A stretch of DNA of 64,000 nucleotides, taken from NCBI GenBank assembly GCA_945883795.1, contig CAMCYC010000001.1:47727-111726 (forward strand), given 5' to 3'. The position numbers and the translations under genes are program-made. The notes beneath the pieces are model-generated. The model was not told the origin of the DNA and searched no databases. It worked only from the letters and a program-made list of their open reading frames with translations. This stretch comes from Sulfurimonas crateris. Its GTDB lineage: Bacteria; Campylobacterota; Campylobacteria; Campylobacterales; Sulfurimonadaceae. Positions 17,117 to 26,941 of this stretch are shown one piece after another. How positions within the stretch are numbered: the first letter of the stretch is position 1; the number at the start of each line of letters is the position of its first letter.

Positions 17117-17521
17117 CTAGAGTAAATGTGTTAATTTCTTTAAAATCTCCAAAGCTTCCTCATAGTTATAATGCAAAGGTATAAAAGTGTAACTTCCATT
17201 TACTTTGAAAATTACTTCAGTAATAGATTTTAAATCGGTGATAGCTCCCATATTCCAATTTTCGAAATCTCTTTGTTCAATCGTTCTCAAATCTAAAATA
17301 TTTATATCTTTATGTCTTAAATCTTTTTTAAGATTTTCAAAAAGTTGTAAAACAGAAACCTCATCACCTTCAATAACTTGTAGAAAATAAATTCCATTAT
17401 ATATAAGCATACCAGTTATATTATGCTTATAATTTTCTGTAATTGCAATTTTAATAATCTCTTCAATTTCATCAAAAGTTATATGATGAGACTCTATACT
17501 CGTATAAATTAATTGTTTCAT
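17117..17521 (-). CDS. BLUF-domain blue-light photoreceptor protein
   Basis: 134 residues from the ATG at 17521, which has AGGAA just upstream. A longer in-frame start at 17548 adds nine residues with no alignment support. The BLUF fold covers about residues 1-95: the LIYTS strand carrying the photoactive Tyr near residue 5, then ITGMLIYNG and FLQVIEG, the latter with the flavin-contacting Gln, then FENWNMG. BLUF domains bind FAD and shift hydrogen bonding on blue-light absorption. There is no fused output domain, so it signals by protein contact. The nearest candidates are the haem kinase upstream (convergent) and the diguanylate cyclase at 19090. Confidence 0.92.
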   Translation of the reverse strand: MKQLIYTSIESHHITFDEIEEIIKIAITENYKHNITGMLIYNGIYFLQVIEGDEVSVLQLFENLKKDLRHKDINILDLRTIEQRDFENWNMGAITDLKSITEVIFKVNGSYTFIPLHYNYEEALEILKKLTHLL

Positions 17522-17559
17522 ATTTCCTATACCACCATAAAAATTCAAGAAAATAAAGA

Positions 17560-18909
17560 TTACTTTTGTGCGTCTTTAAGTGTATCTGCAATTAAAAAAG
17601 CAAGTTCTAACGCTTGGTCTGCATTGAGTCTTGGGTCACAATGTGTATGATAACGAGAAGATAAATCCTCTTCTGTTACAACGAATGAGCCACCAATACA
17701 TTCAGTTACATTTTTACCAGTCATCTCCAAATGTACTCCACCTGCAAATGTTCCCTCGGACTTATGTACTTGAAAAAATTGTTTCATCTCTGTAAGCACA
17801 GCACCTACTGGACGAGTTTTAAAATTATTAGAAGATTTAATTGTGTTGCCATGCATAGGGTCACAACTCCAAACAACATTCATCCCCTCTTTTTCAATAG
17901 CCCGAATAAGTTTAGGCATACCATCACCGACTTTATCGGCACCCATTCTTACGATAATATTCAAACGCCCTGCTTCGTTTTCAGGATTGAGTCTGTTTAC
18001 AAGTTTCACTAAATCATCTGTTTGCATAGAAGGTCCAGCTTTGATACCTATCGGATTTTTAATACCACGCATATATTCCACATGAGCATCTTCTAATCCT
18101 CTAGTTCTATCACCTATCCAAAGCATATGTGCAGATGTATCGTACCATTCACCAGTAAGAGAATCTTTTCTAGTAAAAGCTTCTTCATAAGGGAGCAAAA
18201 GAGCTTCATGAGAAGTGTAAAAATCTGTTTCTCTTAAAGTTCTGTATGTCTTAGAAGTGATACCACATGCCTCCATAAATTTTAAAGATTTTCCAATATC
18301 TTCTGCCAAATCTTCAAACTTTTGACTGATTTCACCTTTATGAGCAAAATCTAAAGTCCATTTATGTACTTGATGCAAATCAGCTAAACCACCAGAAGCA
18401 AAGGCACGAAGTAAATTTAGTGTTGCAGCTGATTGATTATATGCTTTTATCATTCTTTTTGGGTCTGGAATACGGTCTTCTGGAGTAAATTCAACTCCAT
18501 TAATAATATCACCACGGTAGGAATCCAGTGTTATGCCATTAATAGTTTCAGCATCACTTGAGCGAGGTTTTGCAAACTGACCGCCAAGTCGTCCAACTTT
18601 TACAACAGGTAAACCTCCCGCATAAGTCATAACAACTGACATTTGTAAAATAGCTTTAAAAGTATCACGGATATTAATTGCATGAAATTCACTAAAACTC
18701 TCTGCACAATCTCCACCTTGAAGTAAAAATGCTTTTCCTTTAGAAACTTCTGCTAATTGCTCTTTTAAAGAGCGAGCTTCACCAGCAAAAACAAGTGGTG
18801 GATACTCTTTCAACTCTGACAAAACTTTTTTTAATTCATCTTGGTTTGGATAAGTTGGTTGCTGTAAAATAGACTTTTCTCTCCAACTTGTGGGACTCCA
18901 AATACTCAT
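17560..18909 (-). CDS. aroG: 3-deoxy-7-phosphoheptulonate synthase, class II (DAHP synthase)
   Basis: 449 residues, the usual size of class II (plant/AroG-II) enzymes. It catalyses phosphoenolpyruvate + erythrose 4-phosphate to DAHP, the first step of the shikimate pathway. Motifs include [26 protein letters not shown], the [12 protein letters not shown] region and [10 protein letters not shown]. Campylobacter also uses the class II enzyme. The gene stands alone, with the BLUF gene 38 bases downstream on the same strand. aroE lies at 30978. Confidence 0.97.
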   Translation of the reverse strand: MSIWSPTSWREKSILQQPTYPNQDELKKVLSELKEYPPLVFAGEARSLKEQLAEVSKGKAFLLQGGDCAESFSEFHAINIRDTFKAILQMSVVMTYAGGLPVVKVGRLGGQFAKPRSSDAETINGITLDSYRGDIINGVEFTPEDRIPDPKRMIKAYNQSAATLNLLRAFASGGLADLHQVHKWTLDFAHKGEISQKFEDLAEDIGKSLKFMEACGITSKTYRTLRETDFYTSHEALLLPYEEAFTRKDSLTGEWYDTSAHMLWIGDRTRGLEDAHVEYMRGIKNPIGIKAGPSMQTDDLVKLVNRLNPENEAGRLNIIVRMGADKVGDGMPKLIRAIEKEGMNVVWSCDPMHGNTIKSSNNFKTRPVGAVLTEMKQFFQVHKSEGTFAGGVHLEMTGKNVTECIGGSFVVTEEDLSSRYHTHCDPRLNADQALELAFLIADTLKDAQK

Positions 18910-19089
18910 ATTAGAACCTTTTAATATAAATTTTTTTTGGATTTTACCTTAAAATAGTTAAAATAGCTCTGACGATATTCCAAATAATAAATAAATTTTT
19001 GTAATTCAAATGTAACCATCAAATGAAAAAGATTTATTTATGATTAAGTCTGTATAATATCAAAATATTTTAATGGGAAATTATTCAGA

Positions 19090-20013
19090 ATGGAAAAAGT
19101 TGCTCTAAAATCTCTAACAAAACAGATATTTGATAATTTAATCACTCAAATTGATATGGAAACAAATGTAACTAAAGAGCAAATTATCCATTATCTTAAA
19201 GAAGCGATTCTTATTGTGTCTGATATAAATGATGATAATCTCAATTCGGTAGAACAAGCAAAAGAGCTTTTTACCAACAGTTATAAAGAAATCACTCAAC
19301 ACGGTTTAGCTTCATACGAGGCTACAAACAATAAATTTAAAGAACTATCAGAACAACATGAGCAAGCTATAAGCGAGTGTTTTCATCCAGAAATTGATTT
19401 AACTTCTATAACAGATAAATTTAATCAAATTCAAATACACATGGCACATGAAGTTAAAAAGGCGAATGCTACTATCGCTTCTTTAAAAAAGCAAGTACAA
19501 ATACTTGAAGATACTTCAAATTTAGATTCTTTGACCAAAATTTATAATAGACGGGCGTTGAATTCATATCTTGGCGCACTCTGTGAAAAAAATACATTAT
19601 CTCATGAGGTGCATATACTCATATTAGATTTAGATGACTTTAAAAGTATCAATGATACTTATGGGCATATTGCTGGTGATAAAATTTTAATTTTTATTGC
19701 CAATGTTCTCAAAAGGGCATTACGAGATGTAGATAAAATTTTTAGATATGGTGGAGAGGAGTTTGTCATCATATTTAACAATATTGATACACTATACTGT
19801 AAAAAAGTCACTTCTCGACTTTTAAAAATAGTAAGTGAAAATAAACTTATATATAAAGGTGAAACAATACATGTTACTATAAGCATAGGAACTACAAAAC
19901 TAGTCCCAAACGATACACCAGAGAGTGTACTAACACGAGCTGACAAGGCTTTATATTTTGCGAAAAAAAATGGAAAAAATCAAATGCAATCGGAAGTGAT
20001 AAATGGAATTTAG
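19090..20013 (+). CDS. Diguanylate cyclase with GGEEF domain
   Basis: 307 residues and soluble. The helical N-terminal region (about 1-150) has no recognised sensor fold. A GGDEF domain (about 155-305) has an active-site loop RYGGEEF and an RDVD inhibitory (I) site five residues ahead, so product feedback by cyclic-di-GMP is expected. Synthesis of c-di-GMP from two GTP is therefore likely. A TATAAT box (19053-19058) lies upstream. It overlaps cvpA by 11 bases, giving a run GGDEF-cvpA-fur-lysS. Confidence 0.94.
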   Translation: MEKVALKSLTKQIFDNLITQIDMETNVTKEQIIHYLKEAILIVSDINDDNLNSVEQAKELFTNSYKEITQHGLASYEATNNKFKELSEQHEQAISECFHPEIDLTSITDKFNQIQIHMAHEVKKANATIASLKKQVQILEDTSNLDSLTKIYNRRALNSYLGALCEKNTLSHEVHILILDLDDFKSINDTYGHIAGDKILIFIANVLKRALRDVDKIFRYGGEEFVIIFNNIDTLYCKKVTSRLLKIVSENKLIYKGETIHVTISIGTTKLVPNDTPESVLTRADKALYFAKKNGKNQMQSEVINGI

Positions 20014-20614
20014 TTATTTTGACTTAGTGTCAGCAATCATAATCTTATTTTTAGGATTAAAAGGAATTATAAACGGATTTTTCAAAGAACTTTTTGGTCT
20101 TATTGGAATCATTGGTGGTATTTTTATAGCTTCAAGAGTTGGCGGAAAAGTTGGACAATATTTGAGTGATATTGTCTTTAAATTTGAAAGTAACGCAGCA
20201 ATTAGTTTTACAGGTTTCTTAGTAACTCTTATTGCTTTTTGGTTACTCATGGTTGTTCTTGGCTTTATTTTTAAAAGATTAAGTTCTTTAAGTGGTCTTG
20301 GTCCTATTGATAAAGTTTTAGGGTTTATTTTTGGTGCTAGCAAATTCTTTTTAATAGCATCTGTAATTGCACATGCCGCTTATAATATCAAAGCGATTAA
20401 ATCTACTATTGACTCTACTCTACAAAATAATAGTATTTTATTCCCTATTTTAGTAGAAACAGGTGCTTTTATCATGAAATTGGACCCTATACAAATAAGT
20501 GAAGACATCAATACTTCAATTACGAATACAACAAAAAGCATAACTGAGACTTTAGAAAAAGAGATAAAAGAAGATATTAAAAATAGTATGCCAGAAGAAA
20601 CTAAGGGTTTGTAA
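20003..20614 (+). CDS. cvpA: CvpA family membrane protein
   Basis: 203 residues with four hydrophobic segments: about 5-25, 30-48, 68-95 and 108-130. The N-terminus (FDLVSAIIILFLGLKGIING, then FFKELFGLIGIIGG) is the CvpA/colicin-V-production pattern. A charged tail follows from about 160. CvpA proteins contribute to envelope stress and bile tolerance in other bacteria; the molecular role is unclear. The start overlaps the GGDEF gene and the stop overlaps fur (TAATG). Confidence 0.9.
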   Translation: MEFSYFDLVSAIIILFLGLKGIINGFFKELFGLIGIIGGIFIASRVGGKVGQYLSDIVFKFESNAAISFTGFLVTLIAFWLLMVVLGFIFKRLSSLSGLGPIDKVLGFIFGASKFFLIASVIAHAAYNIKAIKSTIDSTLQNNSILFPILVETGAFIMKLDPIQISEDINTSITNTTKSITETLEKEIKEDIKNSMPEETKGL

Positions 20615-21087
20615 TGGATATTACAACTGATTTTAATGATAGAACTGTTCAATATACACAGCTTTTAAATGATTTTAAAGTATTGCTAAAAAAAAATTCT
20701 CTGAAGTTTACAATCCAAAGAGAAGTAATTTTAGAGACTCTTTATACTTCAGATGAACATTTAACGCCAGAATCACTGCACCGTCTTATTCAAGAAAGAT
20801 TTCCAAATTTAAACACTGGAATTGCAACAATATATAGAACTCTTTCACTTTTAGAAGAGTCTGATATGGTTACATCTTTATCCTTTGGCTCTCAAGGAAA
20901 AAAATATGAACTTGGTGCAAAAAATCATCATGACCATATGATATGTACAACATGCGGAGAGATTACAGAGTTTGTTGATGAACAAATAGAAGCTAGACAA
21001 CACAAAATAGCCCAAGAACTTGGCTTTAAAATGGCTGACCATTCTATGCAAATTTATGGTACATGCCAGAATTGCCAAAATAAATAA
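20614..21087 (+). CDS. fur: Ferric uptake regulator Fur
   Basis: 157 residues, the same length as Campylobacter Fur. The N-terminal winged helix contains [12 protein letters not shown] and [16 protein letters not shown]. The metal-binding C-terminal half contains the HHDHMIC motif, a CTTCGE pair and a terminal CQNCQNK pair for structural zinc. Fur represses iron uptake genes when Fe(II) is plentiful. Placement directly before lysS is the Campylobacter order. PerR is a possible alternative, but the neighbourhood favours Fur. Confidence 0.93.
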   Translation: MDITTDFNDRTVQYTQLLNDFKVLLKKNSLKFTIQREVILETLYTSDEHLTPESLHRLIQERFPNLNTGIATIYRTLSLLEESDMVTSLSFGSQGKKYELGAKNHHDHMICTTCGEITEFVDEQIEARQHKIAQELGFKMADHSMQIYGTCQNCQNK

Positions 21088-21098
21088 AGGAAAAAAAT

Positions 21099-22613
21099 TT
21101 GATTTTAGAAAATAAATTTATACAACAAAGAATTGAAAAAGCACAATTGCTTAAAAATGAAGGGATTAATCCATATTCAAATGATTCTAAAAGAAACACA
21201 ACAATTGAAAAATATTTAAATGTCAATTCTGATATAGCAGAGAAAGAGAATAAACGGGATGAAAATCGCCTCTACACTCTCAGTGGTCGTATCAAATTAT
21301 TACGGATTATGGGAAAAGCAAGTTTTTTACACATGGAAGATGAAAGTGGAACCGTTCAAGTTTATATCGCAAGAGATAATCTTCCAGAGGATTTTTATAA
21401 TAATATTTTCAAAAAGTATATAGAAGTTGGTGATATTATTGAAGTAAGTGGTTACCCGTTTGTAACAGGACAAGGGGAACTTTCTCTTCATGCTTCTGAA
21501 TTTAAACTTTTAACAAAAGCTATCTCGCCTTTGCCTGAAAAGTTTCATGGCATTACAGATAAAGAAACTCGTTATAGAAAACGCTACCTTGACCTCATCA
21601 TGAACGCTGATGTTCGTAAAACATTCAAAATCCGTTCAAAAGTGATTTCACTTACAAGACGATTTTTTGAAGACAAAGGGTTTTTAGAAGTTGAAACTCC
21701 TATGATGCACCCAATTGCTGGTGGAGCAAATGCAAAACCGTTTGTAACACACCATAATGCCCTTGGGATTGATAGATTTTTAAGAATTGCACCTGAACTC
21801 TATCTCAAAAGACTTATCGTTGGTGGATTTGAGGCAGTGTTTGAAATCAATAGAAATTTTAGAAATGAGGGGATGGATGCAACTCATAACCCTGAATTCA
21901 CCTCTATAGAATTTTATTGGGCTTACAAAACATACAAAGATTTAATCGAAATTACAAAAGAATATTTTAAATACCTTTTTGAACATTTAAATTTACCAAC
22001 TATGCTTCCTTATGGGGAATTAGAGATTAATTTTAAAAACTTCAGGGAACTTCCTCTTATAGAATCATTAACTTCAGTTGGTGGTGTTCCTGCAGAGATT
22101 GTCCATGACAAAGAAAAAATAATCGCTTATTTAAAGACTCAAAATATTACAGTAAAACCAAACCTCAACCTAGGGCAACTTCAAGGGGAACTTTTTGATG
22201 AATTTGTGGAAGAAAAACTTATAGACCCCACTTTTATCACAGAATATCCCGTTGAAATTTCTCCACTTGCTCGAAGAAGTGATACAAATCCAGATATTAC
22301 AGAAAGATTTGAACTTTTTATTGCAGGTCGTGAAATTGCAAATGCATTTAGTGAGTTAAATGACCCTATAGACCAACTTGGTCGTTTTGAGGCACAAATG
22401 TCTGCAAAAGATAATGGTGATGATGAAGCGCATGAGATGGATAGCGATTTTATTGAAGCGCTTAGTTATGGCATGGCACCAACAGCAGGTCAAGGAATAG
22501 GGATTGATAGACTTGTTATGCTTTTAACAAATGAGCATAGTATTCGAGATGTTTTATTATTCCCTGCTATGAAACCAATCCATGAGGAATTACATAACGA
22601 AGAAGAGGAATAA
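21099..22613 (+). CDS. lysS: Lysyl-tRNA synthetase (class II)
   Basis: 504 residues. Start TTG 21099 is preceded by AAAGG. An OB-fold anticodon-binding domain (about 55-165) is followed by the class II catalytic core. Motif 1 lies near [18 protein letters not shown], motif 2 in [15 protein letters not shown] and motif 3 in [14 protein letters not shown]. It charges tRNA-Lys. It matches the Campylobacter jejuni enzyme closely by memory and sits in the same fur-lysS order, 11 bases after fur. Confidence 0.97.
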   Translation: MILENKFIQQRIEKAQLLKNEGINPYSNDSKRNTTIEKYLNVNSDIAEKENKRDENRLYTLSGRIKLLRIMGKASFLHMEDESGTVQVYIARDNLPEDFYNNIFKKYIEVGDIIEVSGYPFVTGQGELSLHASEFKLLTKAISPLPEKFHGITDKETRYRKRYLDLIMNADVRKTFKIRSKVISLTRRFFEDKGFLEVETPMMHPIAGGANAKPFVTHHNALGIDRFLRIAPELYLKRLIVGGFEAVFEINRNFRNEGMDATHNPEFTSIEFYWAYKTYKDLIEITKEYFKYLFEHLNLPTMLPYGELEINFKNFRELPLIESLTSVGGVPAEIVHDKEKIIAYLKTQNITVKPNLNLGQLQGELFDEFVEEKLIDPTFITEYPVEISPLARRSDTNPDITERFELFIAGREIANAFSELNDPIDQLGRFEAQMSAKDNGDDEAHEMDSDFIEALSYGMAPTAGQGIGIDRLVMLLTNEHSIRDVLLFPAMKPIHEELHNEEEE

Positions 22614-22633
22614 ACTGCTTCTTTTTTATCCAC

Positions 22634-22639
22634 TATAAT
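22634..22639 (+). promoter_or_regulatory. Probable -10 box for the PhK-like/glk pair
   Basis: TATAAT lies 80 bases ahead of the ATG at 22719, in the only spacer between lysS and the phosphorylase-kinase-like gene. Transcription from here would include the hairpin at 22673-22697 in the leader. The -35 region is not clear, which is usual in this phylum. Confidence 0.5.
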
Positions 22640-22672
22640 ATCTCTATATAACACTCTTTCTATTACAATACT

Positions 22673-22697
22673 CAAAAGTTCTTTTTATGAACTTTTG
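22673..22697 (+). repeat. Perfect 9-bp inverted repeat in leader
   Basis: The arms CAAAAGTTC (22673-22681) and GAACTTTTG (22689-22697) have a T-rich seven-base loop. The hairpin ends about 10 bases before the AAAGG ribosome site of the gene at 22719. It lacks a T-tract after the stem, so it is a poor terminator for lysS and may instead be a leader structure or a protein-binding dyad. Confidence 0.55.
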
Positions 22698-22718
22698 TAT
22701 TGCATCAAAGGCATATTC

Positions 22719-25700
22719 ATGGATTTTACAACAATAAACTCTTTATTAGAAAAACATTACCACGCAATTAATAAAGTTATTTTAGCCCGTCAAGACCCTA
22801 TTACTGGATTACTTCCAGCAAGTACAGCAGTCAATGCACATGGCGATTATACAGACGCATGGGTTCGGGATAATGTGTATAGCATTTTAAGTGTTTGGGG
22901 ATTGGCACTTTCGTATCGTAAATATAATCCTGAACACCATCGAACCTATCTTTTAACGCAAAGTGTGGTTAAATTGATGCGTGGACTTTTATTTGCCATG
23001 ATGCGTCAAGCAAACCATGTAGAAAAGTTTAAACATACACTTAATCCTATGGATGCACTTCATGCGAAATATGGAACAAAAACAGGTTTAGCAGTCGTGG
23101 GTGATGGAGAATGGGGACATTTACAACTTGATGCAACCTCACTTTATCTCTTAATACTTACTCAAATGACCGCTTCAGGTTTAGAAATAATCTACACCAT
23201 GGATGAGATAAATTTTATTCAAAACCTTGTGCATTATATCAGTCGAACTTATTGCACACCAGATTTTGGGATTTGGGAGAGGGGAAATAAAATCAATCAT
23301 GGCACACCTGAAATTAATGGTAGTTCTGTTGGGATGGCTAAAGCTGCACTTGAAGCAATTGATGGATTTAACCTTTTTGGGAATGTTTCCACCCAAGAAG
23401 CAGTTATTCATGTTGTGCCAAGTGACATTGCAAGGTCAAGATTTACTCTCCATGGACTTTTACCAAGAGAATCTAACTCAAAAGAAACAGATGGAGCTTT
23501 ACTAAGTACTATCGGATATCCTGCGTATGCCATTGAAGATAAAGCACTTGTGGAGCGTACACGCAAAAAAATAATCAAGAAACTTGCAGGAAAATATGGG
23601 TGTAAAAGATTTTTACTCGATGGACACCAAACCACCATCGAAGATGATTCAAGACTCCATTATGAACCAGAAGAATTAAGAAAGTTTGAACATATCGAAT
23701 CTGAATGGCCCCTTTTTTTTACTTATCTCCTTCTTGATGCACACATGAGAGGAGATAAAGATGCTATCAAACTATGGGATGAAAAACTCCAACCTCTTTT
23801 TATTATGCAAGACGGTGAAAAACTTTTACCAGAACTTTATAAAGTTCCCCATGAACTTATAGAAGATGAAAAACAAAATTTTGGCTCACAAACTCGTATA
23901 CCAAATGAAAATATCCCTTTAGTTTGGGCGCAAAGCCTTTATATGCTCAGTGACATGATACAAGATGAGATTTTACGCCCAAGTGATATAGACCCACTTA
24001 ATCGCCGTGAACGGATTGGTCACCATAGAAGTACGCAAATTCTTATCCCTATTTTGGCTGAGAGTCAATCGGTCAAACAACACTTACTCGATTTAGGGTT
24101 TAAAAGTGAAACACTCCAAGATGTGTACCCAATCAAAGTTCTCCATGCGCATGAACTTTCAAAAATTCATACTATCATTGGAAAAAATAGTAAGCTATCT
24201 TTAAGTGGAAGACCCATGCTTGTTACAAGAACAATTACATCTTCAAGACTACATTTACTCGCAAAAGAAGAGATGATTTTTCTTCCATACTATTTTAATC
24301 CAAAAGGTTTTTATTTTAGTTATGACAATAAACTTTTAGTGAATCAATTTCGCTCCTCTTTGAAATTTTTATCTCGTCATTGGGACCTTGTTGGACAACC
24401 AATTATCCCATTTTTAGTGCGTGAAGATATGGTTTTGGGGCAAGATAAGGATATGGTTTTAAAACTTTTACATGACCTTCAAACAGGAACTTCCTCAGAT
24501 ATAATGGTTCGTGTTGGAGCGTTAAGACAATTACTTAATACTGCAGCTGTAGAGAGAATTGATAATTTACATAACATCACACTCAATGAACTCCAAATCA
24601 AAGACCATGTACTTTGCAATAATCTAGAAAACAATGCAATCAACTATTTATCTCCATGGGATTTAGAAAAAATGGATGAGAAAGAGGATAACGATTTAAT
24701 AAATTGGCTTAAAGAGGAAAAAAATCTTTTTACAAAAGCACATATCATTGCAAGATTATGGTATCGCCATGGTAAAAATTTTAGTATTGAAATAGATGCA
24801 AAATACAAAACACTCTCAGAAATAGCAGAGCAATCGTATGAAAACGCAATGATTTGTCACAATTGGGGCACTGTTCGCTATCTTGCAGAAATTACTTCAA
24901 AGTTTGATGAAAGACTTGAAGATGCTTTACTTGATATTGTTATTATGCAAAAACGGCTAGCTGTAGGACGAGCGTATAGCGAAAAAGCCACTTTTTCCCA
25001 ACCTCTTGAGAGTCATGCTATTGTTGCTACTATTTCCGAATTTTGCGGTCATAACTCAGCTGAAAATGTTATCACACAAGAGATTATCCTCCATCTTGGA
25101 CACCTCATCCGAAGTGAACCAAAACTTTTTACAGATATTTTAACTTTGCGTACTTGGTATTTTGTGCAACTCTTAGTTGGTCAATTAAGTAGAGAGTTTC
25201 AAATCCCTATGAGTGATGCATATGAACATCTATTAACACTACCACCGCATGATATTTATGATAGATTAAAAGATATTTTACAATCATTTAGCGGTGAAGT
25301 GATACGCATGCAAAACCAAGAAAATATTGCTCTTATAGGGATGAATGAGATAGAAAACTTAAATCTTTCCCCAAATGAAAATGAAAATTCTGAAATAGAA
25401 GATTGGGCTGTATGGCGGCTTGATAATGGGATGATTGCAAGATTATCACCAAGCTTTTACAAAGATATCTGGTACTTACTCCAACAATGTGATGGATTAG
25501 TTATTGGAGATAAATATAATATCAAAAACAGAATAGGCAAAGAAGCAACACTAGCTGTCACTGCGGGTGAGAGAGATTTTGCCCTTAAAATTGATGGTTT
25601 ATTACATAAAATAGAAGCAGCTGATTATCGCCAATTAAACATTGAAATTTTAGAATCACTAACCCATTTGTTTCGAAATAATCCACAAATCAGCATCAAA

Positions 25701-25883
25701 AATGACTTAATTTTAGATGTTTTAATTGGTCATGCTGTAAGAATTGCATGGAGTAAAAATCATAATTTGGACAAATATGATGAACAACGGGGACTTGCAT
25801 GGGAGCAATTTTATAAAACAAGTCCAAAAGAGAGTGACCTTGCTTTTTTAGAAGCATTTATTTATTTAACACAAGAAAATTAG
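22719..25883 (+). CDS. Phosphorylase kinase alpha/beta-subunit-like protein (GH15-related)
   Basis: 1054 residues from ATG 22719, preceded by AAAGG; a TTG at 22695 is a weaker start inside a hairpin. Eukaryotic PhK alpha is matched, from memory, along nearly its whole length: TGLLPAS, DAWVRDNVYSILSVWGL, QSVVKLMRGLL, VVGDGEWGHLQLDATS, FGIWERGNK, INGSSVGMAKAALEAIDG, ESEWPLFFTYLLL, DIDPLNRR, LSGRPM and VGQPIIPF. C-terminal blocks such as QKRLAVGRAYSEKA and ITQEIILHLG also match. The N-terminal ~600 residues form a glucoamylase-like (GH15-type) alpha/alpha barrel; WERG and SEWP carry candidate catalytic glutamates. No kinase domain, calmodulin-binding tail or CAAX box is present. In eukaryotes this is a regulatory subunit of glycogen breakdown. 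The bacterial role is unknown, but the adjoining glucokinase gene suggests a hydrolase or sensor in glucan metabolism. Confidence 0.9.
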   Translation: MDFTTINSLLEKHYHAINKVILARQDPITGLLPASTAVNAHGDYTDAWVRDNVYSILSVWGLALSYRKYNPEHHRTYLLTQSVVKLMRGLLFAMMRQANHVEKFKHTLNPMDALHAKYGTKTGLAVVGDGEWGHLQLDATSLYLLILTQMTASGLEIIYTMDEINFIQNLVHYISRTYCTPDFGIWERGNKINHGTPEINGSSVGMAKAALEAIDGFNLFGNVSTQEAVIHVVPSDIARSRFTLHGLLPRESNSKETDGALLSTIGYPAYAIEDKALVERTRKKIIKKLAGKYGCKRFLLDGHQTTIEDDSRLHYEPEELRKFEHIESEWPLFFTYLLLDAHMRGDKDAIKLWDEKLQPLFIMQDGEKLLPELYKVPHELIEDEKQNFGSQTRIPNENIPLVWAQSLYMLSDMIQDEILRPSDIDPLNRRERIGHHRSTQILIPILAESQSVKQHLLDLGFKSETLQDVYPIKVLHAHELSKIHTIIGKNSKLSLSGRPMLVTRTITSSRLHLLAKEEMIFLPYYFNPKGFYFSYDNKLLVNQFRSSLKFLSRHWDLVGQPIIPFLVREDMVLGQDKDMVLKLLHDLQTGTSSDIMVRVGALRQLLNTAAVERIDNLHNITLNELQIKDHVLCNNLENNAINYLSPWDLEKMDEKEDNDLINWLKEEKNLFTKAHIIARLWYRHGKNFSIEIDAKYKTLSEIAEQSYENAMICHNWGTVRYLAEITSKFDERLEDALLDIVIMQKRLAVGRAYSEKATFSQPLESHAIVATISEFCGHNSAENVITQEIILHLGHLIRSEPKLFTDILTLRTWYFVQLLVGQLSREFQIPMSDAYEHLLTLPPHDIYDRLKDILQSFSGEVIRMQNQENIALIGMNEIENLNLSPNENENSEIEDWAVWRLDNGMIARLSPSFYKDIWYLLQQCDGLVIGDKYNIKNRIGKEATLAVTAGERDFALKIDGLLHKIEAADYRQLNIEILESLTHLFRNNPQISIKNDLILDVLIGHAVRIAWSKNHNLDKYDEQRGLAWEQFYKTSPKESDLAFLEAFIYLTQEN

Positions 25884-25893
25884 GAGTTTGAAC

Positions 25894-26874
25894 ATGATTT
25901 TAGCGGGTGATATTGGTGGAACAAAAATAAATTTGGCACTTTTTGAAAAAAAAGAAAATAATCTGCAACTCTTACTACAAGCACAATTTGCAAGTGGTGA
26001 GTATGAAAATTTCAGTGATATAATCGAAGAGTTTCAAAAAAAACATACCTTGATAATAGATTCTGCATGCTTTGGAATTGCAGGACCTATCATAAATGCG
26101 GCATGTAAAACTACAAATTTACCATGGGAAATTACAACTTCAGAGCTTCAAAAAATACTTGGTACTTCGCAAGTACACTTACTCAACGACCTCGAAGCTA
26201 CTGCCTATGGTATGCTTTATTTAAATGAAGATGAGTTTGTAACTCTCAATCCTAATGGGATAGACATGCAAGGAAATCGTGCCGTAATTGCTGCTGGAAC
26301 AGGGTTGGGTGAAGCGATACTTTATTTTGATGGCGAAGCATATCAGGCGATAGGTTCTGAAGGTGGACATACAGATTTTGCACCTCTAAGCAAACAACAA
26401 GATGCACTTTTGTCATGGCTTAGAGAGCGTTATCCTGAGCATGTAAGTTATGAGAGAATTTTATCAGGTCCAGGGATTGCTACTTTGTATGAATTCTTAC
26501 ATGAAAGTGGCTTTGCACCACAATCAAACACTATGCAAGAACTTACTCCCCTAGAAGACAAAAGTGCCATGATAAGCCAATGTGCACTCAAAGAAAAAGA
26601 TACTCTATCTATTGCAACACTCAAACTTTTTTGTGAAATTTATGGTGCAGAAGCAGGAAATTTAGCACTTAAAAGTATGGCGTTAGGCGGTGTGTATATT
26701 GGTGGAGGAATAGCACCAAAAATTTTACCTTTTTTACAAGAACCTGATTTTATAGAAAGTTTTATGGCAAAAGGGCGCTTTAAAGAAATGCTCCAAAAAA
26801 TCCGAATAAAAGTATCACTAAATCAAGAAACAGCACTCTTTGGAGCTGCTCATTTTGCCAAAGATAAGCTCTAA
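25894..26874 (+). CDS. glk: Glucokinase
   Basis: 326 residues from ATG 25894, with AGGAG at 25882-25886. It phosphorylates glucose to glucose 6-phosphate with ATP. It belongs to the E. coli Glk group: GDIGGTKINLALFE (phosphate 1), LLNDLEATAYG, AAGTGLGEAILYF (phosphate 2), GSEGGHTDFAP and LSGPGIATLYEFL. It starts 10 bases after the PhK-like gene, so the two are cotranscribed. Campylobacter jejuni lacks glucokinase, and this pair interrupts the lysS-glyA order, which suggests an insert gained or retained as a unit. Confidence 0.95.
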   Translation: MILAGDIGGTKINLALFEKKENNLQLLLQAQFASGEYENFSDIIEEFQKKHTLIIDSACFGIAGPIINAACKTTNLPWEITTSELQKILGTSQVHLLNDLEATAYGMLYLNEDEFVTLNPNGIDMQGNRAVIAAGTGLGEAILYFDGEAYQAIGSEGGHTDFAPLSKQQDALLSWLRERYPEHVSYERILSGPGIATLYEFLHESGFAPQSNTMQELTPLEDKSAMISQCALKEKDTLSIATLKLFCEIYGAEAGNLALKSMALGGVYIGGGIAPKILPFLQEPDFIESFMAKGRFKEMLQKIRIKVSLNQETALFGAAHFAKDKL

Positions 26875-26900
26875 CACTTATCTATTTAAGATACTTTTTG

Positions 26901-26906
26901 TATAAT
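26901..26906 (+). promoter_or_regulatory. Probable -10 box of glyA
   Basis: TATAAT is preceded by a T-run (ACTTTTTG), the periodic T-rich pattern typical of Campylobacterota sigma-70 promoters. It lies 36 bases before the glyA ATG at 26942. Confidence 0.6.
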
Positions 26907-26941
26907 ACACCCATTTTAAATTTCATAAGGAATTTTACAAC

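Noticed and set aside
22719..25883. Plain glucoamylase call
   Set aside because: The length of 1054 residues and colinear C-terminal blocks match phosphorylase kinase alpha/beta rather than a simple GH15 enzyme, though hydrolase activity remains possible.
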